A stretch of DNA of 41,662 bases, taken from NCBI GenBank assembly GCA_022565335.1, contig JAIUMY010000019.1, positions 1 through 41,662 on the forward strand, read 5' to 3'. The notes under the pieces are model-generated. The model saw only the letters and a list, made by a program, of their open reading frames with translations. It was not told where the DNA came from and did not search any database. Of this stretch, positions 26,611 to 33,983 are shown one piece after another (the stretch's first letter is position 1; each line of letters starts with the position of its first letter). Source of the stretch: Opitutales bacterium (GTDB lineage Bacteria > Verrucomicrobiota > Verrucomicrobiia > Opitutales > T3Sed10-336). The translations under genes and the position numbers were made by a program.

Positions 26611-27939
26611 ATGACACCAACTGTCCCTGAAAGTCTTTCACCGACGCTGGAGAGCCTCTGGCAGAAAAACCAATCCGATCTTGCCGACGCACCGGCATGG
26701 TGGCAAAAACGCAAAACCGCCGAATGGGAGAAGTTTCAAAGCTTGCCCATGCCCAGCCGTACTGACGAGGATTGGCGCTTTGCCCGCATCAACTCGCTGA
26801 AATTCGATGGATATAGCGAACCGCAGCCTATCGATGACGAGGGGAAACGTCTTCTCGAGGAACGATCCCTCTTGCCTACCGAGGTCGCCGGAGTGTTTAT
26901 CTTCGTTAATGATCAATTGGTCTCTTTTCAAGCGGTCGACCCGGAATTGGCCGAGAAAGGAGTTGTTTGGAAACCGCTTTCCCTGGCCGTAAAGGAAAAC
27001 AGCGAACTGCTCGAAAAGCATTTTATGTCCCAGCCGATTGAACTCGGCTCGGAAAAATTCTCCGCCATGCACGGGGCACTGTGCCGGGAAGGCAGTCTTT
27101 TACACGTTCCCAAAGGCGTCGAAATCGACAAACCTTTCGTGGCCTACCACTGGGTGTCGGGGGAAAATGCTTCGGTTTTCCCACACACCCTTTTGATTGC
27201 CGACGAAATGGCTAAGGTAACCTTGGTCGATTACTTTTGCTCCGACCATGCGGACAGCCGTAACTTGGCCATAGGCGTCAATGACCTCTATGCCGGGCAG
27301 GGCGCTAAAGTGACCTACTTGTCCGCGCAAAACTGGAGTCTGAACAGCATGGCTTTTCACCTGAATTCCACCCAGGCTTTTCGCGACGCCTTTATCACCT
27401 CCCTGAACCTGCATCTGGGTGGGAATTTGGCCCGCACCGAAAGCCACAGCCAAATTCTCGGGGAAAACGCCCATACTGAAATGCTGTCCCTGACCGTGGC
27501 CAATGGTGAGCAACAATTCGACCAGCGAACCCTGCAAACCCACTATAAGGGGCATTCCGTATCGGATCTACTCTACAAAAACGCCCTTTTCGATAATGGA
27601 CGAACTATTTTCTCGGGATTGATTCGCGTAGTCGAAGAGGCTCAACAAACGGATGCCTATCAAACCAACCGGAACCTGCTCCTCGACCCAACCGCCGAGG
27701 CGAATGCTCTTCCGGGACTGGAGATTCTTGCCAATGACGTCAAATGCAGCCATGGGGCCACGACCGGGCAAATTGACGAAGAACAACTCTATTACCTTCT
27801 GGCCCGAGGTATTCCGCGAAAAGAAGCCTACAAGCTTCTGACCTACGGTTTTTTTGAAGAGGTCTTGGAAAAACTCACAAATTCTGAGATACAAGAACAC
27901 TTCCGGGATTTGATCCGGGCGAAATTCAAAGATTCCTAA
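26611..27939 (+). CDS. sufD: Fe-S cluster assembly scaffold protein, SufD subunit
   Basis: 442-residue paralogue of SufB and third member of the SufBC2D complex; it is needed for iron acquisition by the scaffold. The N-terminal 'PMPSRTDEDWRFARINSLKF' is typical for SufD. The C-terminal 'NDVKCSHGATTGQIDEEQL' contains the conserved histidine matching the SufD residue required in E. coli, and 'YYLLARGIPRKEAYKLL' ends the shared domain. ATG at 26611 without an obvious Shine-Dalgarno. sufT follows only 8 bases after its stop. Confidence 0.95.
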   Translation: MTPTVPESLSPTLESLWQKNQSDLADAPAWWQKRKTAEWEKFQSLPMPSRTDEDWRFARINSLKFDGYSEPQPIDDEGKRLLEERSLLPTEVAGVFIFVNDQLVSFQAVDPELAEKGVVWKPLSLAVKENSELLEKHFMSQPIELGSEKFSAMHGALCREGSLLHVPKGVEIDKPFVAYHWVSGENASVFPHTLLIADEMAKVTLVDYFCSDHADSRNLAIGVNDLYAGQGAKVTYLSAQNWSLNSMAFHLNSTQAFRDAFITSLNLHLGGNLARTESHSQILGENAHTEMLSLTVANGEQQFDQRTLQTHYKGHSVSDLLYKNALFDNGRTIFSGLIRVVEEAQQTDAYQTNRNLLLDPTAEANALPGLEILANDVKCSHGATTGQIDEEQLYYLLARGIPRKEAYKLLTYGFFEEVLEKLTNSEIQEHFRDLIRAKFKDS

Positions 27940-27947
27940 AGCTCATC

Positions 27948-28505
27948 ATGGAAAACCAAGAAAAAGAACTTTTGCGCGAATGTGAGGCCATCCTTATACC
28001 GAGTGGTGAAAAAGTGACCCTTCCCCCCGGGGGGAGGGTTTATATTCAGCAGGTCCTCGGTGGGTCTTATACGGTGATGACCGGATTCGGCCTCGCCCGA
28101 ATTTCCGGCGACGATGCGGATGCTCTGGGGGAAGAAACCAAAGCCCCTGAGCCCACCCCGGCGGCAGACAACACCGACCCCGGCGCTCCACCCGAAGAAC
28201 AGCAGATCTGGAATGCCCTCAAGAATGTCTACGATCCTGAGATCCCGGTGAACATTGTGGATCTCGGATTGGTCTACGATTGCCAACTGGGGCCCGCTCA
28301 GGAAGGCAAGGGGGCTCGCGCCGATGTCAAAATGACCCTCACCGCCCCCGGTTGTGGGATGGGGCCAGCCATCGCCTCCGATGCGGAAAGCAAAATCAAA
28401 GGCGTTCCCGGAATGACGGAAGCAAAGGTCGATATCGTCTGGGATCCTCCTTGGAATCAGGATATGATTTCCGAAGAAGGCAAAATGGTTCTGGGACTGA
28501 TTTAA
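27948..28505 (+). CDS. sufT: Fe-S assembly/maturation protein SufT (DUF59/MIP18 family)
   Basis: 185-residue protein built from an N-terminal SufT-specific domain ('IPSGEKVTLPPGGRVYIQQ', 'LARISGDDADALG', about 15-65), an Ala/Pro-rich linker, and a C-terminal DUF59 domain (about 83-185) with 'VYDPEIPVNIVDLGLVYD', 'MTLTAPGCGMG' bearing the conserved cysteine and 'VDIVWDPPWNQDMIS'. Family proteins help deliver Fe-S clusters to client enzymes, especially under high demand; this long two-domain form occurs in suf operons. ATG at 27948, 8 bases after sufD, makes it the last gene of the fur-sufCBDT run. Confidence 0.9.
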   Translation: MENQEKELLRECEAILIPSGEKVTLPPGGRVYIQQVLGGSYTVMTGFGLARISGDDADALGEETKAPEPTPAADNTDPGAPPEEQQIWNALKNVYDPEIPVNIVDLGLVYDCQLGPAQEGKGARADVKMTLTAPGCGMGPAIASDAESKIKGVPGMTEAKVDIVWDPPWNQDMISEEGKMVLGLI

Positions 28506-28678
28506 TTAACCCCGAACATCAGTGTTTCTTTGCAACTTGGGGCTTGGCAATTTGCCGCAGAGCTATTGGTGCAACTTAGGAACAATCCCGAATAGTCTTG
28601 CGGAAATAAATTCAAGTGGCAGTATTCTTGGATCATAGCATTGCTGCTGTTTTCTTTTTTTCTCCCTGGATTTAACCA

Positions 28679-29218
28679 ATGATCCGCTCGATATTCTTTT
28701 CCTTCATGGCCAGCGCTTTTCTGGCTATCTCCCAAAGCCCCCTTGACGCAAATGCTTTGAACAATGAGATGTTTAGCGTCTCCAAGGGAGATGATGTTGT
28801 GTTTGCAGCAGACCCCGATTCTTTCGTTTCGATAGGTCTACAAGAATATCTAGCCCACCCCTACAGGGTTTTAGAACTCTCAATGACCTTTGAAGGCGAT
28901 GGCAATCGCCTTCGGATTTATGCCTTGGAGAATATTGAAGTGGATGAATTTGGGAAAACCCCAAGCCATCGTGCCCAAGCGGTACAAGATCGCGCAACCG
29001 CTGCGGGCAGACAATCCGCCGAAAGGGAAATTTCTCTGCCAGTACCTGAGCAGGTCGTGAAGAATTATCCCCACACCACCCATGCCGGAACGGTGGAATT
29101 TCTCCTCCCTTCCTTTGACCAGGTACGCAAAACCCACGAAGACCTAATTCAGGAATTCAAAAACAACGACACTGTTCGGGAAGCGCTTATCGAAGCCGAT
29201 ATCGATCTTTCTTTTTGA
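28679..29218 (+). CDS. Exported protein of unknown function
   Basis: I do not recognise a family. The 179-residue product begins with a likely signal peptide ('MIRSIFFSFMASAFLAISQS', cleavage probably near residue 20-25), then a mixed alpha/beta segment with short strands ('HPYRVLELSMTFEGDGNRLRIYAL', split here from 59 to 82), and a charged C-terminal third that looks helical ('VRKTHEDLIQEFKN'). No cysteine in the mature part, no lipobox and no membrane helix are visible, so a soluble periplasmic location is likely. ATG at 28679. The next gene, also exported, begins 27 bases after the stop, so the two form a probable operon. Confidence 0.6.
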   Translation: MIRSIFFSFMASAFLAISQSPLDANALNNEMFSVSKGDDVVFAADPDSFVSIGLQEYLAHPYRVLELSMTFEGDGNRLRIYALENIEVDEFGKTPSHRAQAVQDRATAAGRQSAEREISLPVPEQVVKNYPHTTHAGTVEFLLPSFDQVRKTHEDLIQEFKNNDTVREALIEADIDLSF

Positions 29219-29245
29219 TCTCTCATCTCCTACCCCAATGCCCTC

Positions 29246-31135
29246 ATGAGACCTTTCTTCTACACCCTGTTTTTATCGTTTCTAGCCATACCTTTTCTTT
29301 CCGGTCAAGGTCGCATGGAAACTTCGGCCAGCACTTCGGAGGGAAACGGAGACGTTGCCATGGAGGCGATACGGAGCGTATTTGACACCGAAAGCGACTA
29401 TTTTGACCCTGAGGACGGCATCTTTCATTGGAAGGGGCGAACGTTCTCCGTTGGCGATGCAAGGGTTTTCCGGTCGCGGTTCCAACGCTATTTATCCCTC
29501 ACCGGAACCGATGTCGAAGAACATCGCGAATATCAGGAAATCATTCAGGAAGTGGACCGTTTGCTCTCTCCGATAGTGGTAAGGCAAGCCCGCGATATAA
29601 ACGATAATGTTGATCAAGCGTGGGTTCTTCTCAACGAAGCTTCTTCCTATTCCGTCGATGGGCGTAATAGCCGGGTCCTGGCACGACGTATTTATAACAC
29701 TTGGCAACTGCGAGATGAATTACGCCAGTCGCAAAGAGTTTCCCGGCGAATTGCCAGCAATATTGGCGCTCAACGGCAAAAAATCCTTACCGATTTAATT
29801 GTTAACGAAATGCATGCCCAGGGATCCCGACTCGGCTCGCGGGTCCACGAACAAAGCGATGAATTGGATGAAATAGCTTCGCAAGTACAAAGACAGGCTT
29901 TCCTACAGGCGGATCTTGCGGAGTTTGAAAGTGAACTGGGAGCTGAGCAAATCCGCATGATCGCTCTCGGCGAACAAGCCAAATTGGAATTTCAGACCCT
30001 CATTGCCAGTTTTCTCACCCAAAGGCGCTTTCAGCATGCCCTCATTGCGATAAATTTTTACCAGGTTCTCTTCCGCGCCTCCGCTCAGGATGTGGAAATC
30101 CAGTCGGAGGATCTTGATGCCCTTCTTCCCGGCACCGACATGGCCTATTCCATGGAGATTCTTGAAGCTCTCGCCAACGAGGCCATCGTTGAGGTAGACG
30201 AGAGCATGCGGGCTGTCGAAGCATCCTATGCCAATGGGGACCGGATTTTGGCGATGGAGCGCTTGCAAGAGACATTCCACTTAGGTGAATATCTCCCCTC
30301 CGTCATGCTCTTTGACTACGAGAAAAGGCAAAACATTCTGCATATCAGCCGAAACATGAGGCAAGCCCAGAGGCTGGCAGATGCCAAGGATTACGACGGT
30401 GTCGAAGAGATTGTTTTAGATTTACGGGAAAGAGCCGACGATTTTCCCGCATCGGAAGTCCTCGCCAATATCAATACCGCGCGGCGGGCCAGCAATTTCC
30501 ACCTTGCCCGGGCAAGGGAACACTTTTTGCAAGGTGATCGCGATGGAGCGAATGAGGAAATGGAACGCGCCGCCGAGATTTGGCCCTTGAATCCGCAGAT
30601 TGATGATGCCCTCGCCGAGGTTCGCGATAGCAGCGATTTTGTTTTGCAACTCGCCAAGGAATTCGATCAAGCCTTCGAGGAGAATCGTTTTCGCGCCATT
30701 CAGGCCAAAGCCGATCAATTTGGGGCAGCCTTTCATGCCGATCCTGAACGCAGTGGAAAACTGCGCGAAATCGTTACCAAGATGACCCATCTGGACATCG
30801 CGTTGCAACAAAGTGAACGAATGCTCTCCCAGAACAATCCCTATGCCGCCTACGAGATGCTTCTTGAGGCTCGCGAAATCTACGACGAGGACAACCAACT
30901 CAACCGCATGCTGGTCGATGTAACCCCGCAGGTATCAAACTTTGTCCAAGCCATTCGGCGTGCCCAGGAGCAGGAGGAACAAGGCCGATACCATCAAAGT
31001 TTAGCCTGGTACTTACAGGTGGAAAAAATCTATCCGGCCTCTCAAACGGCCCAAAGTGCTATCTCAAGAGTGTCCCGCAAATTGATGGAGGAGTTGCAAC
31101 CAACAGAAATAGGCGCTAACGACGACGAGATCTAA
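29246..31135 (+). CDS. Exported protein with TPR-like helical repeats, function unknown
   Basis: 629 residues with a clear signal peptide ('MRPFFYTLFLSFLAIPFLSG', cleavage around residue 20-23). The mature chain is highly charged and almost entirely helical. From about residue 320 onward, helix-turn-helix units such as 'HLARAREHFLQGDRDGANEE', 'MLSQNNPYAAYEMLLEAREIY' and 'AQEQEEQGRYHQSLAWYLQV' follow the tetratricopeptide pattern with small residues at the turns, suggesting a protein-binding scaffold in the periplasm. The middle part (about 130-320) could form coiled coils. No catalytic motif is seen. ATG at 29246; it is the second gene of the exported pair. Confidence 0.65.
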   Translation: MRPFFYTLFLSFLAIPFLSGQGRMETSASTSEGNGDVAMEAIRSVFDTESDYFDPEDGIFHWKGRTFSVGDARVFRSRFQRYLSLTGTDVEEHREYQEIIQEVDRLLSPIVVRQARDINDNVDQAWVLLNEASSYSVDGRNSRVLARRIYNTWQLRDELRQSQRVSRRIASNIGAQRQKILTDLIVNEMHAQGSRLGSRVHEQSDELDEIASQVQRQAFLQADLAEFESELGAEQIRMIALGEQAKLEFQTLIASFLTQRRFQHALIAINFYQVLFRASAQDVEIQSEDLDALLPGTDMAYSMEILEALANEAIVEVDESMRAVEASYANGDRILAMERLQETFHLGEYLPSVMLFDYEKRQNILHISRNMRQAQRLADAKDYDGVEEIVLDLRERADDFPASEVLANINTARRASNFHLARAREHFLQGDRDGANEEMERAAEIWPLNPQIDDALAEVRDSSDFVLQLAKEFDQAFEENRFRAIQAKADQFGAAFHADPERSGKLREIVTKMTHLDIALQQSERMLSQNNPYAAYEMLLEAREIYDEDNQLNRMLVDVTPQVSNFVQAIRRAQEQEEQGRYHQSLAWYLQVEKIYPASQTAQSAISRVSRKLMEELQPTEIGANDDEI

Positions 31136-31237
31136 CTGCCGGGACTCTACTAAGTTAAAAAAATCCCTTATGGGTTCCTCCCCATTCTGAGTTGGGACTT
31201 CTGTAAAAAGCGCGCCTGAGCTTCTCCGACTAAACCC

Positions 31238-32098
31238 TCACGGAAGTAGAACCTGTATCACCCTCCTCGCCTGGCTTCCGTACGCTCCCCCAAAAAGCAA
31301 GGTATGGTTGAGCAAATGGTATAAATTATACAGCTCTTTCCGCTTGGGATAACCAGATCGACGGGGGCGCTGGCGATGATACGCATCGTAGAATTCCTTG
31401 CTGAATCCCCCAAACATTTCCGTGAAAGCCAAATCAGCTTCGTCATGGCCGTAATAACAGGCGGGATCAAACAGAACCGGTTCTCCATCCTCTCCAAAAC
31501 CCGCATTACCACCCCACAAATCACCATGCAAAAGGGATGGCTCGGGTTGATGGTCATCAAAAAAACTATCCACCCTTTCAATCAGCTCCGAGAGTCCGGT
31601 GAATTCCTCCCCAATATCAGCCAGCTTTTTCTGCATAGCGCCCAATCGATAGCGGGCAAAAAACTCTGGCCAGCTCTCGCACCAGCCGTTTACTTGGGGC
31701 GTGGAGCCAATAAAATTGTCTTCATCCCAACCAAACTTTTCCGCTCCACAGGCATGCAAGTCGGCCAACTTTTCGCCCATTCTGACGCCCCCGTCCAGTG
31801 GGGTGGGACCAAACTTGATATAGGAAAGTACCAAAAAGGCTCTTCCTTCCAACTCCGTTTCAAGAACCGGACTTGGAACAAGAATGGTCTTCGTAGCAGC
31901 CATTTGGCCTAAATTTTTCGCCTCGGCCGCGAATTGCGGCAGGCTGGAAGCATCGTTTTGTTTCACGAAAAACGGACCGGCACTGGTTTCCAAGCGAACC
32001 GCTTGGTGAATACAGCCTCCACCGATAGGGACTTCTCCTTGATACTCGATTTTGCGGTCCAGGTGTTCGGACAATTTGGCACAGAGAGCTTTCATCAT
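31238..32098 (-). CDS. Fructosamine/ribulosamine-3-kinase family protein
   Basis: 286-residue kinase-fold protein that in this family phosphorylates ketosamine adducts on proteins at the sugar 3-position so that they decompose, a repair of glycation. 'GGGCIHQAVRL' forms the nucleotide-binding loop and includes C29, equivalent to the redox-active cysteine known in fructosamine-3-kinases. 'LLHGDLWGGNAGF' is the catalytic loop with its aspartate, and 'VLFDPACYYGHDEADLA' the metal-binding segment. I choose ATG 32098 because it overlaps the stop of the phosphatase gene as ATGA; an in-frame ATG at 32134 would add 12 polar residues. The coupling to a low-molecular-weight phosphatase is meaningful for function. 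Confidence 0.87.
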   Translation of the reverse strand: MMKALCAKLSEHLDRKIEYQGEVPIGGGCIHQAVRLETSAGPFFVKQNDASSLPQFAAEAKNLGQMAATKTILVPSPVLETELEGRAFLVLSYIKFGPTPLDGGVRMGEKLADLHACGAEKFGWDEDNFIGSTPQVNGWCESWPEFFARYRLGAMQKKLADIGEEFTGLSELIERVDSFFDDHQPEPSLLHGDLWGGNAGFGEDGEPVLFDPACYYGHDEADLAFTEMFGGFSKEFYDAYHRQRPRRSGYPKRKELYNLYHLLNHTLLFGGAYGSQARRVIQVLLP

Positions 32099-32586
32099 CC
32101 CGCTTCTCTTGCTTGAAGTTTCTCTTTCACCCATTCCAACAAGGCATGAGACCCATCCTCCAACATATCGACCACCTTGGCAAAACCATCGCGCCCCCCA
32201 TAATAGGGATCGGGGACGTCGGCTTGCGGAGTTTTCTTACAAAAATCCCCGAACTTTTTAAGCTCCCCTATAGCTTCCTTGCCGGGGGAGGTTTTTTGCA
32301 AAGAGCGATAGTTGTCCTCATCCATCGCCAAAATCAGATCGAAGACTGCAAAATCTTTCGCCCCAACTGGCCGGGCATTCCCGAACACGGGAATGTTTCG
32401 TTTTTTCAACTCTTTCTGCATTCGGTGATCGGGCGGCTCTCCGGTGTGAAACGCCGTAGTCCCTGCGGAATCAATCTCCACCTGTTCGGACAAACCCGCT
32501 TCTTCCAAAACTTGATGAAAAACGCACTCCGCAGCCGGAGAACGACAGATATTTCCCATGCATACAAACAAAATCCGAATGCTCAT
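32095..32586 (-). CDS. Low-molecular-weight protein-tyrosine-phosphatase family enzyme
   Basis: 163-residue cysteine phosphatase. The P-loop 'VCMGNICRSP' gives nucleophile C9 and R15, and the general acid lies in 'DVPDPYYGG' (D126). Classical members dephosphorylate tyrosine kinases or regulate exopolysaccharide, but relatives encoded next to fructosamine-kinase homologues hydrolyse ribulosamine 5-phosphate and erythrulosamine 4-phosphate on proteins. Here the stop codon overlaps the kinase start by 4 bases, so the deglycation role is the better guess. It lies 71 bases after cysK. ATG at 32586. Confidence 0.9.
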   Translation of the reverse strand: MSIRILFVCMGNICRSPAAECVFHQVLEEAGLSEQVEIDSAGTTAFHTGEPPDHRMQKELKKRNIPVFGNARPVGAKDFAVFDLILAMDEDNYRSLQKTSPGKEAIGELKKFGDFCKKTPQADVPDPYYGGRDGFAKVVDMLEDGSHALLEWVKEKLQAREAG

Positions 32587-32657
32587 AGGGTCTATTCTTT
32601 CATAGCTGAGGCAGGCGACGCAAACCCGTTTTACGAAGTTGCGGTGAGAAGCCGGAA

Positions 32658-33605
32658 TCAGATGGTCACTTCCTGGCGGGCCTTTTCGGCTAAGGCCGTA
32701 CTCAAGTAACGCTCTCCAAAACTACAAGCCACCGTAACGATTTTCTTGCCCGCCATTTCCGGACGACGGGCTATTTCAATAGCCGCCCAGGTGTTGGCAC
32801 CAGTCGAAATCCCTCCCAGAAGGCCTTCTTCTTTAGCAAGTTGTTGGGCCGTGGCAAAGGCGTTTTCATCCGAAACCTTGACGACTTCATCAATAATATC
32901 GGTATTAAGATTCTTTGGAATGAATCCGGCACCAATGCCCTGAATCTTGTGCTTGCCTGGTTGCCCGCCGGAAATAACCGGACTGTTTTCCGGCTCGACC
33001 GCAAAGGTGGTAATCTTTTTGCGATCCTTAATGACTTCGGAGACCCCGGTAATGGTACCCCCGGTTCCGACCCCGGAAACAAAGGCATCAATTTCGCCGC
33101 CGGTGGCTTCCCAGATTTCCTCCGCCGTGGTACGACGATGAATTTCTGGATTCGCAGGATTCTCGAACTGCTGAGGCATAAAGCCCTTGTCGCCATAGGT
33201 ATCCAGTAATTCGTGCGCCCGGCGCACCGCTCCCGGCATTCCTTCGGGACCAGGCGTCAAAACAATCTCTGCGCCCAGCATCCGCAGCAGAACCCGCCGT
33301 TCGATGGACATTGTCTCGGGCATGGTGAGTATGCACTTGTACCCGCGCGCCGCACAGACAAAAGCCAAAGCTATGCCAGTGTTACCGGAAGTCGGTTCCA
33401 CAATCGTGGCCCCGGGCTTGAGCCGCCCGTCCTTCTCGGCGGCATCAATCATCGCATAGCCAATACGGTCTTTTACGCTGGCCAGGGGATTAAAAAATTC
33501 GCATTTCAGGTAAACCTCGGCTTCGAGGCCCTCAACCAGACGGTTCAACTTGACCAAAGGAGTACGGCCCACGGTCGCGGTTATGTTTGGGTAGATTTTA
33601 TTCAT
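32658..33605 (-). CDS. cysK: Cysteine synthase A (O-acetylserine sulfhydrylase)
   Basis: PLP enzyme converting O-acetylserine and sulfide to cysteine in the cytoplasm. The 315-residue chain carries the PLP lysine K45 in '[12 protein letters not shown]', the substrate loop '[10 protein letters not shown]' (71-80), the phosphate-binding '[11 protein letters not shown]' at about 178-188 and 'GISTGAN' near the C-terminal third. 'ECEFFNP' style (here 'KCEFFNP') and 'TPLVKLNRL' support CysK over cystathionine beta-synthase. ATG at 33605. It follows infA by 24 bases and is likely cotranscribed with it. The cysteine made is the sulfur source for the SUF system encoded in the same window. Confidence 0.93.
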   Translation of the reverse strand: MNKIYPNITATVGRTPLVKLNRLVEGLEAEVYLKCEFFNPLASVKDRIGYAMIDAAEKDGRLKPGATIVEPTSGNTGIALAFVCAARGYKCILTMPETMSIERRVLLRMLGAEIVLTPGPEGMPGAVRRAHELLDTYGDKGFMPQQFENPANPEIHRRTTAEEIWEATGGEIDAFVSGVGTGGTITGVSEVIKDRKKITTFAVEPENSPVISGGQPGKHKIQGIGAGFIPKNLNTDIIDEVVKVSDENAFATAQQLAKEEGLLGGISTGANTWAAIEIARRPEMAGKKIVTVACSFGERYLSTALAEKARQEVTI

Positions 33606-33629
33606 AACTAAGAGAACAATAGGGAATAA

Positions 33630-33902
33630 TTATCGCCGACGGGGACCAAAACTCCGTATCGGGGCATTCCTTGTGGCGGCATTGTTTCGGAGGCGATAAA
33701 CAATTCTCGCCTTGTCGATATCCTGCGGAGTCATCTCCATCTTCACCAAATCCCCTACCGTGATTTTAATAAAGTGCTTTCGCAACTTCCCGGAAATGTG
33801 GGCGAGCACTACGTGCCCGTTTGCCAGCTCTACCCGAAACATCGTTCCCGGCAACACCGCGACGATTTTTCCTTCTACTTCTACAGTTTGATTATCGGCC
33901 AT
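33630..33902 (-). CDS. infA: Translation initiation factor IF-1 with basic C-terminal tail
   Basis: 90-residue S1-like OB-fold protein that binds the ribosomal A site during initiation. '[20 protein letters not shown]' spread over 11-30 and '[20 protein letters not shown]' (39-58) are diagnostic. E. coli IF-1 has about 72 residues; here '[19 protein letters not shown]' adds roughly 18 mostly basic residues at the end. Start ATG 33902 gives the conserved '[11 protein letters not shown]'; further upstream in-frame codons are unlikely. It heads infA-cysK-phosphatase-kinase and is divergent from the DinG-like gene across about 80 bases. Confidence 0.93.
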   Translation of the reverse strand: MADNQTVEVEGKIVAVLPGTMFRVELANGHVVLAHISGKLRKHFIKITVGDLVKMEMTPQDIDKARIVYRLRNNAATRNAPIRSFGPRRR

Positions 33903-33983
33903 ACAGATTTCATTTTTCCCTTGATCAGAGACTATTCCCCAATTGGAGAACAAGTAGTATCGAACGCAAAAGTCCCGCCGTCA

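Noticed and set aside
31157-31175. Minus-strand hairpin CCC/GGG with a T7 run downstream of the fructosamine kinase gene.
   Set aside because: Only three contiguous base pairs; too weak to call a terminator.
33774-33983. In-frame 70-codon N-terminal extension of the DinG-like gene.
   Set aside because: It overlaps infA on the opposite strand and has no helicase-family similarity.
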